The notes under the pieces were generated by a model. That model was not told the origin of the DNA. It saw only the letters and a list, made by a program, of their open reading frames with translations, and did no database searches. This document shows, in pieces, positions 26,537 to 34,835 of a stretch of DNA of 64,000 nucleotides (the stretch's first letter is position 1; every line of letters starts with the position of its first letter). The translations under genes were made by a program, and so were the position numbers. The stretch spans positions 1,302,001 through 1,366,000 of the forward strand of contig JACKJA010000002.1 of NCBI GenBank assembly GCA_020638175.1. The letters are read 5' to 3'. The stretch is from Rhodospirillales bacterium. GTDB lineage: Bacteria; Pseudomonadota; Alphaproteobacteria; Micavibrionales; Micavibrionaceae.

Positions 26537-27927
26537 CGCTCTTCCAGCAGGGCAAAGACCGCGCGCAGACCCATATCGGTGCCGCCCATGGGCTTACCGG
26601 GGGTCCCGGAATCCTGCCACGCGTACACATCCAGATGAACCCAGTCTTGCCCGGCTTCCACGAAGCTTTGTAGAAACAGACCGCTATAAATCAGGTCACC
26701 CGGCGATTTCGCGCTGTTGACCAGATCGGCAATCGGGCTTTTGTTTTTATCGTGATAAGGCTGCCATAACGGCATGCGCCACAGCGGATCTTCGTTGCTG
26801 TCGGCACATTTTTGCAGGCTCGTGGCGACTTTGTCGCTATTACTGAAAAAGGGCGGGACATCCGGCCCCAGCGCCGCCCGCGCCGAGCCTGTCAACGTGG
26901 CGAAATCAATCAGCAGCTCCGGTTTATCTTCACAGCCATAAGCCAGCGCATCGGCCAGAATTAGACGGCCCTCGGCATCTGTGTTGGTGTTCTCCACGGT
27001 CAGTCCTTTACGGCTCTGCAGAACGTCACCGGGCCGGAACGCGCCGCCGGATACATCGTTATCGACCGCCGGAACCAGCACCCGCAAGCACACGGGCAGT
27101 TTCAGGCCCATAATCAACTGCGCCAGCGCCAGAACATGCGCCGCGCCGCCCATATCCTTCTTCATCAGGGCCATATACGTGCCGGGCTTCAAATTCAGGC
27201 CGCCGGTATCAAAACACACACCCTTGCCAACCAGCGTGATCTTGGGGTCTTTGGGCTTGCCCCAGCGCAGCTCAATCAGGCGCGGAGCACGCGGGCTGGC
27301 CTTGCCGACGGCGTGAACCAGCGGGAATCCTTTTTCCAGCGCCGCGCCTTTTGTGACTTTGATCTTGGCGTCAAACGGCGCCGCCAGATCACGCGCCGCC
27401 TTTTCAAGCTCTTCCGGCCCCAGATCGTTGGCCGGGGTGTTAATCAGGGTGCGGATCAGGCTGATCGCCTCGATAAAGGCCTGCACCCGTTTTTTGTCGG
27501 CCCCCTTGGGCCAGAGCAGCCGGGGGCGGGGAGCCTCATTCTTTTTGTAGGTGTCAAACCGGTAACCGGCCAGTCCCCAGCCCATACAGGCCCGGTTCAG
27601 CGCTTCGGCCGTCAGGCCCGTTTCATCCAGAGCAAACGCGGCTTTTTTCAGAAAATCCGCCGCCAGTGATTTTTCCAGCGCGGTAAACCCCGCCGCAAGA
27701 TCATAAAGCCCCAAAGGGTCGCTAACGCCGATCAGAACATGGGAAAGCCCGCCGTCTTTGCCGCTGTGAATCAGGATTTGTCCCGGCTTGGCGCTAAATC
27801 CCTCATTACCAATCTGCGCCTGCAGGGCTTTGCCCTGTTTTTTCTGCCAGCTTTTAAACCGGCTCGTATCCAGAGGGTGAATGGTGACAGGCGTTTGCGA
27901 CGTTTTAGTCAGGAAACATGAGGACAT
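26524..27927 (-). CDS. Leucyl aminopeptidase family protein (M17)
   Basis: 467 residues. Zinc or manganese dependent exopeptidase of the M17 family. Metal and active-site blocks are visible: VGKGVCFDTGGLNLKP, MKKDMGGAAHVLALA, and the signature NTDAEGRLILADAL. The N-terminal half is less conserved, as usual for the family. ATG 27927 is preferred over 27960 because GAAAGAG stands five bases upstream. It is monocistronic by layout and is convergent with the Mur ligase gene. It could be a general cytosolic peptidase or act on murein-derived peptides; sequence alone does not decide. Confidence 0.88.
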   Translation of the reverse strand: MSSCFLTKTSQTPVTIHPLDTSRFKSWQKKQGKALQAQIGNEGFSAKPGQILIHSGKDGGLSHVLIGVSDPLGLYDLAAGFTALEKSLAADFLKKAAFALDETGLTAEALNRACMGWGLAGYRFDTYKKNEAPRPRLLWPKGADKKRVQAFIEAISLIRTLINTPANDLGPEELEKAARDLAAPFDAKIKVTKGAALEKGFPLVHAVGKASPRAPRLIELRWGKPKDPKITLVGKGVCFDTGGLNLKPGTYMALMKKDMGGAAHVLALAQLIMGLKLPVCLRVLVPAVDNDVSGGAFRPGDVLQSRKGLTVENTNTDAEGRLILADALAYGCEDKPELLIDFATLTGSARAALGPDVPPFFSNSDKVATSLQKCADSNEDPLWRMPLWQPYHDKNKSPIADLVNSAKSPGDLIYSGLFLQSFVEAGQDWVHLDVYAWQDSGTPGKPMGGTDMGLRAVFALLEERYRT

Positions 27928-28007
27928 GGGAACTCTTTCAACGGTTAAACAGCGATTCAAGCTATTCCCAGTATAAGAAAAATCAGGGGGTTTGGACAGA
28001 GAGCAAA

Positions 28008-28099
28008 TGGCGGAGACGAGAGGATTCGAACCTCCGGTACGGTGTTACCCGTACAACGGTTTAGCAAACCGCCGCCTTCAGCCACTCGGCCACGTCTCC
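28008..28099 (-). tRNA. tRNA-Ser (anticodon GCT)
   Basis: 92 bases including a genomically encoded CCA (28008-28010 read on the minus strand). The acceptor pair GGAGACG/CGTCTCC, a D arm GCCGAGTGGCTGAAGGC, the anticodon loop TTTGCTAAA with GCT, a long variable arm typical of serine tRNAs and the T arm GGTTCGAATCC are all present. It reads AGC and AGT codons. Confidence 0.96.
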
Positions 28100-28152
28100 A
28101 TCGAAGGGTATGAATTACCAGCGTTCGCACGCCAGATCAAGACTTTATCGCG

Positions 28153-28368
28153 CTAGTCGAGGTAATTTTCATCCTTGAGCTTTTTATGCTGGCCGAAATC
28201 GGCTTTGACAACCATCAAAAAGCCGATCAGGACAAACAAAATACCGAGCGTTATAAAGGCTTTCCATGCAACCGCCCAGCTCAGAATGTCGAACCAGATT
28301 TGACCGATGGTCAGCGCCGCCGCTACGACAGCAATGGTAATCAGGCAATAAATGAGAAACTGGTGCAT
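28153..28368 (-). CDS. Small two-helix membrane protein
   Basis: 71 residues. Two hydrophobic segments (about 4-24, FLIYCLITIAVVAAALTIG, and about 32-52, FITLGILFVLIGFLMVV) are followed by a basic and polar tail. ATG 28368 has GGAGG seven bases upstream; a longer frame starting at 28413 would lack this. It follows the DUF4177 gene with almost no gap and probably ends the gatC-to-here transcript, just before tRNA-Ser. No family recognised. Confidence 0.6.
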   Translation of the reverse strand: MHQFLIYCLITIAVVAAALTIGQIWFDILSWAVAWKAFITLGILFVLIGFLMVVKADFGQHKKLKDENYLD

Positions 28369-28369
28369 T

Positions 28370-28597
28370 TTATCCTCCAATCGGGCGTTCCATGACAACC
28401 AGAAAAGCCTCACGGTCGAAAAACAGCAACATACGGCGGCTTTCTTTTTCCATCGTTACAACTTTCCAGCCATCGGCGCCGTTCCGGTTTAAAAATTCTG
28501 AAAATTTGATCGGGTCGACTTTCGATCCACCGAGAAACAGCGATCCCAGCATGCTTTCCCGGTAAAGAATGACTTTGTATTCATATTTCTGGGTCAT
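28370..28597 (-). CDS. DUF4177-like small protein
   Basis: 75 residues. The pattern EYKVILYRES, PIKFSEFLNRNGADGWKVV, EKESRRMLLFFDREAFLVVMERP matches DUF4177, a small alpha/beta family of unknown function. No signal peptide is present. It lies between the EamA-type transporter gene and the small membrane protein gene, with a four-base gap upstream, as part of the minus-strand run behind gatB. Confidence 0.75.
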   Translation of the reverse strand: MTQKYEYKVILYRESMLGSLFLGGSKVDPIKFSEFLNRNGADGWKVVTMEKESRRMLLFFDREAFLVVMERPIGG

Positions 28598-28601
28598 ATT
28601 T

Positions 28602-29492
28602 CTATCCTGCGTTGTTAAGCAAAACCAGCGCTATGGCCGATAATACAAAAATCAGTCCCATTCGTACATCGGCTTTTTCCGTGTGCCCTGTCAGTTTGTA
28701 ATACAGGGCCACCCAAAATGGCGCAATATAGGTTATCGCCACGACATAAGCCGGATTGGACGCATAAGTGAAAGCGAAATTTTTGCAAATAATCAGGCCG
28801 ATCATCGCGATTCCGAGAAAAATTCCGGCCTTCAGCATTTTTCTTTCAAAGATATGCCGGATAGACAAATCCTGATGCCAGCCATGATGGGCCAGAGTAA
28901 GCAGGGCAATCATAAGACCCTCGATCCAGGGGAATAAAATAATGCCGCTGAAAACAGGACTCATATCCATGCCCACCTTGACGAGAAAATTGACGAACAC
29001 GGCGGCAAACAAGGCCGGCCCGAAAAACAGGAAAGCCTCGGTGCTGACAGGACACTTTGCCAGCCGCATAGCGGCAAACACAGCAATAAACAAAACGGCG
29101 ATAATGCTGAGGAAACGGGGAAGATCGGCCATCAGGCTGGCGCGCTCCCCGCTGTCAAAAATAAACCAGAGCGCAAACAGAGCCCACAGGGTGACGGGCC
29201 GCAGGCGGGTCAGAACACCGCCGCCATACTGGTTTGATCCTTGCAGATAACGCGTGTCGGCATATAGCGACAAAAAGGACGATAGAACAGGCAACACATA
29301 AAAAAGCGGCTGGCGTGGCCATTCTATAAAAAACAAAGCCGGGGTGAACGCCAGAACAGGGGCAAAACCACGAAAAAAGACCAGTGTTTTACCGGGAAGC
29401 TTGAAATATTGGTTTCCTGTGCTGTAAAGAGCCGCAAAAATACTGGCGGCAAAGGCCGCGACCCACCAGATATGCGGGGCGAGGGCCGTCAT
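28602..29492 (-). CDS. EamA/DMT-like membrane transporter
   Basis: 296 residues with about ten hydrophobic segments over the full length, in two halves as in the drug/metabolite transporter superfamily. The C-terminal helices (AFTYASNPAYVVAITYIAPFW followed by RMGLIFVLSAIALVLL) follow the EamA layout of paired helices with a conserved proline. The substrate is unknown. It overlaps the cyclase stop by four bases, so the enzyme and transporter are translated together and may share a pathway, for example a small hydrolysed metabolite. Confidence 0.7.
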   Translation of the reverse strand: MTALAPHIWWVAAFAASIFAALYSTGNQYFKLPGKTLVFFRGFAPVLAFTPALFFIEWPRQPLFYVLPVLSSFLSLYADTRYLQGSNQYGGGVLTRLRPVTLWALFALWFIFDSGERASLMADLPRFLSIIAVLFIAVFAAMRLAKCPVSTEAFLFFGPALFAAVFVNFLVKVGMDMSPVFSGIILFPWIEGLMIALLTLAHHGWHQDLSIRHIFERKMLKAGIFLGIAMIGLIICKNFAFTYASNPAYVVAITYIAPFWVALYYKLTGHTEKADVRMGLIFVLSAIALVLLNNAG

Positions 29493-30112
29493 TCTTCTAT
29501 TTCGGCAACGACCCTGACAGGCGCGCCGTCGGCTTTGTATTTTGCAGGATAGGCATGGATTTTAAACGGGCGGTCCGCAGGAACGGATTCCAGATTGGTC
29601 AAATTTTCTATAATCAAAATATTTTCCGGGAGAAGCAACCTGTGGATGGGGTAAGGCTCGCGGTCGGGGGACGGCGTGTCGATCCCCAAAAGGGCAACCT
29701 GCATTGCAATCAGGGCATGGGCGAAGTCTTCCGCAATTTCCGGGTAATCTTCATAATAATCAGGCTCGCGGAATTTTTTGTCCCAACCCGTATAGACCAG
29801 AACAATGTCGCCTTTTCCGATAGGCTTGTTTTCAAGCAAAGCGGCTGTGGCGCTTTTTTTGCCGCGGGCATCAATAATATGACCGCGTCCTTGAAAATGG
29901 CTGACGGGGATATCGGAAACATAGGCACCGCCATCGACCATATGAAAGGGCGCGTCGATGTGTGTGCCGACATGCAGGCCGCTTTCAACCCGGCTATGGT
30001 TTATAGCGCCTTCTTCATAGGTCATATCCTGATACAGCTTGGAGCAGATATCACCGGGATAAACGGGCATGTCACTGGTAAACGTATGTGTAAGATCAAC
30101 CAGAGTCGTCAT
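29489..30112 (-). CDS. Cyclase family protein (kynurenine formamidase-like)
   Basis: 207 residues. The metal-binding signature HVGTHIDAPFH is at about residues 47-57, with the strand VDLTHTFTSDMPVYPGD at the start and the region GIDTPSPDREPYPIHRLLL towards the end. The family hydrolyses amides such as N-formylkynurenine or related small substrates, using zinc or manganese. No tryptophan-degradation gene is nearby, so the substrate is open. It follows the TerD-like gene by 22 bases and overlaps the transporter gene. Confidence 0.8.
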   Translation of the reverse strand: MTTLVDLTHTFTSDMPVYPGDICSKLYQDMTYEEGAINHSRVESGLHVGTHIDAPFHMVDGGAYVSDIPVSHFQGRGHIIDARGKKSATAALLENKPIGKGDIVLVYTGWDKKFREPDYYEDYPEIAEDFAHALIAMQVALLGIDTPSPDREPYPIHRLLLPENILIIENLTNLESVPADRPFKIHAYPAKYKADGAPVRVVAEIEE

Positions 30113-30134
30113 TCAGTTTCTCCTTCACACGCCG

Positions 30135-30854
30135 TTACAAATATCGTTTCAAATATTCCGGCCAGTTTTGGTCAAAATCCGTAAATTCGCTGATATTCTG
30201 GATAAACCATTTATCATCACGCCGGAAAACCCGGCAAAAAACAAAAGCAAACGCGTTACTGTCGGGGAGATCGCCGATCTGGACCTGCAGGAAGTTTTTG
30301 TTGGTGTAGGCATCGGCAAATCTCACCGCCGGATTCAGGACTTTGTCGAACTCATGCATACAATCACTTTCGATCATGAACACGAATTCAGTCAGGTTGT
30401 CCGGCAGGCCTTTCAGTTCGATATGGATTTGCTCGTCGTCATACTTCCGGTGCCCCTCCATATCTTCGCCGCTGTGGTAGATTTTATGGCTTGGGTCCGT
30501 TGCATGCTCAGCCGACGGATCAATAACGGCATAAAATTGCCCTGTGTTGTCATAGATAAAGCAATGGAGGTCGAGATCGTAATAGGGATATTCGGATTGC
30601 CGTCCTTGATGGTCGCTTTTTTCTTTCATGGAGCCGGGGCGTTTCATGAAATAGGAAAGCATTTCCGGATTTTCCATCATCATACCGATGGATTTTTTTA
30701 GCTGCGCCCAGCGATATTTTTTGCGCTCTTTCTTTCCGACTTCTTCGTCCGGCCGGGGATCCCACGAAAGACCGGCGACAAGGCGCTGCTTGGCTTCCAT
30801 GGTAACGGATATCTCGACAACCTCTCCCGTTGCCGGTCCGGTGAGCAATCCCAT
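30135..30854 (-). CDS. TerD-like stress-response domain protein
   Basis: 239 residues. The C-terminal 150 residues carry the TerD pattern: YYDLDLHCFIYDNTGQF (the acidic calcium-binding strand), KIYHSGEDMEGH, DDEQIHIELKGLP, EFVFMIES and FCRVFRRDDKWFIQNI. The N-terminus keeps the opening strand with LVAGLSWDPRP (TerD: GLGWD). About 50 inserted basic residues (GKKERKKYRWAQLKKSIGMM) separate the first strands, which is unusual for TerD. TerD proteins bind calcium and belong to tellurite and stress operons, but no terZABC neighbours are visible here. The ribosome site GGAGG overlaps the gatB stop, so translation is coupled to gatB. Confidence 0.72.
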   Translation of the reverse strand: MGLLTGPATGEVVEISVTMEAKQRLVAGLSWDPRPDEEVGKKERKKYRWAQLKKSIGMMMENPEMLSYFMKRPGSMKEKSDHQGRQSEYPYYDLDLHCFIYDNTGQFYAVIDPSAEHATDPSHKIYHSGEDMEGHRKYDDEQIHIELKGLPDNLTEFVFMIESDCMHEFDKVLNPAVRFADAYTNKNFLQVQIGDLPDSNAFAFVFCRVFRRDDKWFIQNISEFTDFDQNWPEYLKRYL

Positions 30855-30856
30855 CT

Positions 30857-32311
30857 TTATCCTCCGAGTTTTTGCTTAAGCAACTCGTTTACCATAGCGG
30901 GATTCGCCTTGCCTTGCGATTTTTTCATGACTTGACCGACGAAAAAGCCGAACAATTTGTCTTTTCCGCTCTGGTAAGCGGCGACATTATCCGGGTTTTC
31001 GGCGATGACCTCATCGACAATCGCTTCGATTGCGCCGGTATCCGTGACTTGCTTCAGCCCTTTTTCCTCGACGATCGCGGCGGCATCCTTGCCGGTGGCG
31101 TACATTTCGGCAAACACGTCCTTGGCGATTTTACCGGAAATCGTGTTGTCGGCGATCAGGGCAATCAGGCCCCCCAGTTGCGCTGCGCTGATCGGGGAGG
31201 CTTTCAGGGCTTTACCGTCTTTGTTCAACGCGCCCAAAAGCTCGTTAATCACCCAGTTAGCGGCCAGCTTAGCATCATTGTCGTTGGCGACAGTTTCGAA
31301 GTATTCGGCGCGCGCCCGCTCGGCGATCAGGACGCTGGCGTCATACAAAGACAGGCCGTATGTGTCCATAAAACGGTGTTTCTTCTGGTCCGGCAGCTCC
31401 GGCAGGCCGCTTTTGATCTGGTCGACAAAGCTTTGCTCGATCTCCAGAGGCAGCAAATCCGGGTCCGGGAAATAGCGGTAGTCATGCGCTTCTTCCTTGG
31501 AGCGCATCGAGCGGGTTTCCATCTTGTTCGGATCCCACAGGCGGGTTTCCTGCACGACGGTGCCGCCGCTCTCGATTAGCGCGATCTGACGTTCAACCTC
31601 AAAATCAATAGCCTGATGTACCGCTTTGAGAGAATTAACATTTTTCGTTTCTGTACGCGTGCCCAGCTCATCCCCAGGTTTACGCACAGATACGTTCACA
31701 TCGGCCCGCATGGACCCTTCTTCCATGTTCCCGTTACAGGTGCCCAGATATTGCAGGATCATCCGTAATTTGGACAGGTAGGCCGCAGCTTCTTCGGCGC
31801 CGCGGATATCCGGTTCGGACACAATCTCCATCAACGCGCAGCCGGAGCGGTTCAGGTCAACGAATGACTTGCTCGGGTGCTGGTCATGCAAGGATTTACC
31901 GGCATCCTGTTCCAGATGCAGGCGTGTGATGCCGATGGTCTTAACGCTGCCGTCCGGCAGGTCAATCTCGATCTCGCCCGTACCGACAATCGGGTGCAGG
32001 AATTGTGAAATCTGGTACCCTTGCGGCAGGTCAGGATAAAAATAGTTCTTCCGCTCAAACACAGAGTAGGTGTTGATTTTCGCATTCAGGCCCAGCCCGG
32101 TACGCACGGCCTGTTCGACACATTTTTCATTCAGCACCGGCAGCATGCCCGGCATGGCGGCGTCAACCAGACTGACCTGGCTGTTCGGCGAAGCACCGAA
32201 TTCCGTGGAGGCTCCAGAAAAAAGTTTGGACTGGACAGTGACCTGGGCATGGACTTCCATCCCGATCACAATTTCCCATTCGCCTGTTTCACCTTTGATA
32301 AGATAAGCCAT
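30857..32311 (-). CDS. gatB: Aspartyl/glutamyl-tRNA amidotransferase subunit B
   Basis: 484 residues. Kinase and tRNA-binding subunit of GatCAB, which converts Glu-tRNA(Gln) and Asp-tRNA(Asn) to the amides. The start EWEIVIGMEVHAQ, the block SGASTEFGASPNS-like region, FYPDLPQGYQISQ, and the C-terminal YqeY-like domain (AANWVINELLGALNK ... QVMKKSQGKANPAMVNELL) are all present. gatA lies upstream but an exported-protein gene is inserted between gatA and gatB. Confidence 0.96.
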   Translation of the reverse strand: MAYLIKGETGEWEIVIGMEVHAQVTVQSKLFSGASTEFGASPNSQVSLVDAAMPGMLPVLNEKCVEQAVRTGLGLNAKINTYSVFERKNYFYPDLPQGYQISQFLHPIVGTGEIEIDLPDGSVKTIGITRLHLEQDAGKSLHDQHPSKSFVDLNRSGCALMEIVSEPDIRGAEEAAAYLSKLRMILQYLGTCNGNMEEGSMRADVNVSVRKPGDELGTRTETKNVNSLKAVHQAIDFEVERQIALIESGGTVVQETRLWDPNKMETRSMRSKEEAHDYRYFPDPDLLPLEIEQSFVDQIKSGLPELPDQKKHRFMDTYGLSLYDASVLIAERARAEYFETVANDNDAKLAANWVINELLGALNKDGKALKASPISAAQLGGLIALIADNTISGKIAKDVFAEMYATGKDAAAIVEEKGLKQVTDTGAIEAIVDEVIAENPDNVAAYQSGKDKLFGFFVGQVMKKSQGKANPAMVNELLKQKLGG

Positions 32312-32334
32312 TTTTTACTCCGTATAAGTGCGTA

Positions 32335-32877
32335 TTATTTAGGGGCGGCATCTTCCTGAATACAGCTCAGTGCCAGACGCTTTTCCATTTGTGCGAACTC
32401 CGGGCTGTTGACGATCGGTTCCATCGGATCGGTAATATTGGGGCTGTTCCGGAGAACCGCGCTCAGTTTATCAGCCGCGCTTTCAGCCGTATATTGCGCC
32501 ATTTTATCGGCGAGGCAGCCGCATATCCCTTTCTGGGACTGGAATTTGTTTTCCATGCAGCGATAGTAAATCAGGTCGCGAACCGGGAATTCCATACAGG
32601 GGGCGTAAACCAAAACCAGCATCCTGTTCAGGGCATTGCGGCCCGCCTGATCGTTTTGCGCCATGACCTGCAGCTCTTCGACGCTCATGTTTTTTTGATA
32701 GAGCAGCGCCGTGCATTGGCACATGATTTCCTGCGTGTCGATAGTCATCCGCTCGTCGCGCTTGGCGATGCAGTTGCTAAAATAGATATCGGCCATTTTA
32801 TCGCTGACAGGCGTTTGCGCCTGCGCGGGCAGGGCGGTAAGCAATACAAACAAAAATGTCAGGCAATATTTAATCAT
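32335..32877 (-). CDS. Exported cysteine-containing protein between gatA and gatB
   Basis: 180 residues. A clear signal peptide (1-20, FLFVLLTALPAQAQ) leads to a mature protein with about eight cysteines, several in pairs or near pairs (MCQCTALL, CMEF, CMENKF, ICGCLAD, CIQED). Such spacing suggests disulphide bonds in the periplasm. Repeated blocks of similar length (FSNCIAKRDERM ... MCQC and YYRCMENKFQSQKGICGC) suggest a duplicated CX(n)CxC unit. I do not recognise the family. It lies two bases after the gatA stop and 23 before gatB, so it is co-transcribed with a tRNA amidotransferase it has no obvious link to. Confidence 0.65.
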   Translation of the reverse strand: MIKYCLTFLFVLLTALPAQAQTPVSDKMADIYFSNCIAKRDERMTIDTQEIMCQCTALLYQKNMSVEELQVMAQNDQAGRNALNRMLVLVYAPCMEFPVRDLIYYRCMENKFQSQKGICGCLADKMAQYTAESAADKLSAVLRNSPNITDPMEPIVNSPEFAQMEKRLALSCIQEDAAPK

Positions 32878-32879
32878 CC

Positions 32880-34370
32880 CTATGCCGCTTTCTTTGTGAC
32901 CAGTTGCGGTAAAGCCGTAAAGTTCGCAGCTTCTTCGAGAACGCCGCCGACCCGGAACAAGGTTTCCTCATCCCATGCCTTGCCGATCAATTGCAGCCCC
33001 AGCGGCAGGCCATCGGAAGACAGCCCCGTCGGAACGTTCATGCCCGGCAGGCCCGCCATGTTAACCGTGACCGTGAACACGTCGTTCAGGTACATTTTCA
33101 GCGGATCGTCTTCGTTTTCGCCAATTGCAAAAGCGGCGCTCGGCGTTGCCGGGGTCAGCAGCACGTCACATGTCTTGTAGGCCTCGATAAAGTCGTTCTG
33201 GATCAGGCGGCGGACACGCTGCGCCTTGACGTAGTAGGCGTCATAGTACCCGGCGGACAGCACGTACGTGCCGATCATAATCCGGCGTTTGACTTCATCG
33301 CCAAAGCCCGCGGCGCGGGTGGCTTCGTACATGTCTTTCAGGTCGCCGCCTTCATCAACGCGCAGGCCGTAACGCACGCCGTCATAACGCGCGAGGTTGG
33401 ACGAAGCCTCTGCCGGCGCGATAATGTAATAAGCGGGCAGGGCATATTTCGTGTGCGGCAGAGAAACTTCAACAATCTCGGCTCCGGCGGCCTTCAGCCA
33501 GTCTTCCCCTTGTTGCCACAGCTTGGCGATTTCGTCCGGCATACCGTCCAGACGGTATTCTTTCGGAATTCCGACTTTCAGGCCGCGGACATCCCCCGTG
33601 ATAGCCGATGCAAAGTCCGGCACCGGAATGTTGGCCGATGTGGAATCTTTGGGATCGAACCCGCTCATGGATTTCAGGAGCAGGGCGCAATCCTCGACCG
33701 TGCGGGCAAACACCCCGGCCTGATCGAGCGATGAAGCAAACGCCACAATCCCCCAGCGGGAGCAGCGGCCATAGGTCGGGCGAATGCCCGGAATACCGCA
33801 AAACGCGGCAGGTTGACGGATTGACCCGCCCGTGTCTGTCCCCGTCGCCCCCATGCACATCCGGGCGGCAACGGCAGCCGCAGAGCCGCCGGACGATCCG
33901 CCGGGCACCAGGTCGGCCTCAGGATTGCTCTGGCTGCGCCATGGATTAATCACATCACCATACGCGCTGGTCGTGTTCGAAGACCCCATCGCAAATTCAT
34001 CAAGGTTGAGCTTGCCCAGCATAACTACGCCGTCATCAAACCATTTTTGCGTTGTTGTGGATTCGTACGTAGGAACGAAATTCTCCAGAATTTTACTGCC
34101 GGCCGTGGTTTTCGTGCCCTTGGTGCAGAACAGATCCTTGATCCCTACCGGAATACCTTCCAGCGCCCCGGCCTTGCCGGCCGCGCGGCGTTCGTCGGAC
34201 GCTTTGGCCTGCGCCAGTGCAATCTCCGGTGTTTCCGTGATATAGGCATTCAGGCCGCGATGCGCTTCCATGACGCTGATGTGCGCCTGTGTCAGCTCCA
34301 CAGCCGTGAACTCTTTGTTCTCCAGCCCTTTCAAGGCTTCCGTAATCGTCAAATGGGTCAGGTCGGTCAT
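32880..34370 (-). CDS. gatA: Aspartyl/glutamyl-tRNA amidotransferase subunit A
   Basis: 496 residues. Amidase subunit that releases ammonia from glutamine. The Ser-cisSer-Lys catalytic set is visible: the lysine in GIPVGIKDLFCTKGTKTTAGS, the serines in GGSSGGSAAAVAARM and GTDTGGSIRQPAAFCGI. The length is normal for the family. The gene is separated from gatC by about 100 bases that contain a palindromic repeat. Confidence 0.96.
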   Translation of the reverse strand: MTDLTHLTITEALKGLENKEFTAVELTQAHISVMEAHRGLNAYITETPEIALAQAKASDERRAAGKAGALEGIPVGIKDLFCTKGTKTTAGSKILENFVPTYESTTTQKWFDDGVVMLGKLNLDEFAMGSSNTTSAYGDVINPWRSQSNPEADLVPGGSSGGSAAAVAARMCMGATGTDTGGSIRQPAAFCGIPGIRPTYGRCSRWGIVAFASSLDQAGVFARTVEDCALLLKSMSGFDPKDSTSANIPVPDFASAITGDVRGLKVGIPKEYRLDGMPDEIAKLWQQGEDWLKAAGAEIVEVSLPHTKYALPAYYIIAPAEASSNLARYDGVRYGLRVDEGGDLKDMYEATRAAGFGDEVKRRIMIGTYVLSAGYYDAYYVKAQRVRRLIQNDFIEAYKTCDVLLTPATPSAAFAIGENEDDPLKMYLNDVFTVTVNMAGLPGMNVPTGLSSDGLPLGLQLIGKAWDEETLFRVGGVLEEAANFTALPQLVTKKAA

Positions 34371-34388
34371 TTTTGTATCTCTTAAACT

Positions 34389-34460
34389 GTCATTCTGAGC
34401 GAAGCGAAGAATCTCATGTAACGGGTCATCCTAAGATCCTTCGCTTATGCTCAGGATGAC
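34389..34460. repeat. Palindromic intergenic repeat between gatC and gatA
   Basis: A left arm (34389-34415, GTCATTCTGAGCGAAGCGAA...) is matched by an inverted right arm (34435-34460, reading back as GTCATCCTGAGCATAAGCGA...). A second short copy (GTCATCCTAAGATCC) lies inside the right part. Elements of this wording are dispersed short repeats in several proteobacterial genomes. They can fold into long hairpins in RNA, so the repeat may affect gatC/gatA stoichiometry. Confidence 0.75.
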
Positions 34461-34472
34461 AGGGGCAAATCT

Positions 34473-34760
34473 TTATTCCACCACTTTCGGGACAACGTAA
34501 AAATCTTCCATCTCTTCCGGCGCATTGGCCAGAACATCCTGCGCGCAATCACCATCCGTAACCTTGTCTTCACGCAGGCGCAGCTTGATATCCACCGGCG
34601 AGGGCAGGGGTTCGATATTGTCGGTATTCACTTCATCCAGTTGCTCAACAAATCCCAGAATATTGGAAAGCTGGGTGGCGCGAACTGTAACCTCTTCATC
34701 CGTAACTTTCAGCCGCGCCAGATTGGCGACTTTACGAACGGTTTTTTCATCCATTGACAT
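34473..34760 (-). CDS. gatC: Aspartyl/glutamyl-tRNA amidotransferase subunit C
   Basis: 95 residues. Small helper that wraps around GatA and stabilises the complex. The sequence DEKTVRKVANLARLKVTDEEV, SNILGFVEQLDEVNTDNIEPL and the C-terminal FYVVPKVVE is the full family pattern. ATG 34760, with AAGGAA nine bases upstream, is preferred over an upstream in-frame ATG at 34820. It is divergent from the SpoIIAA-like gene. Confidence 0.94.
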   Translation of the reverse strand: MSMDEKTVRKVANLARLKVTDEEVTVRATQLSNILGFVEQLDEVNTDNIEPLPSPVDIKLRLREDKVTDGDCAQDVLANAPEEMEDFYVVPKVVE

Positions 34761-34835
34761 GACTTGTATTTCCTTGGTTAAAAGCCTAGATTTTTTAGCA
34801 CCGAGGTACGTTATGTGCAAGGAGGAGTTTGAAAA

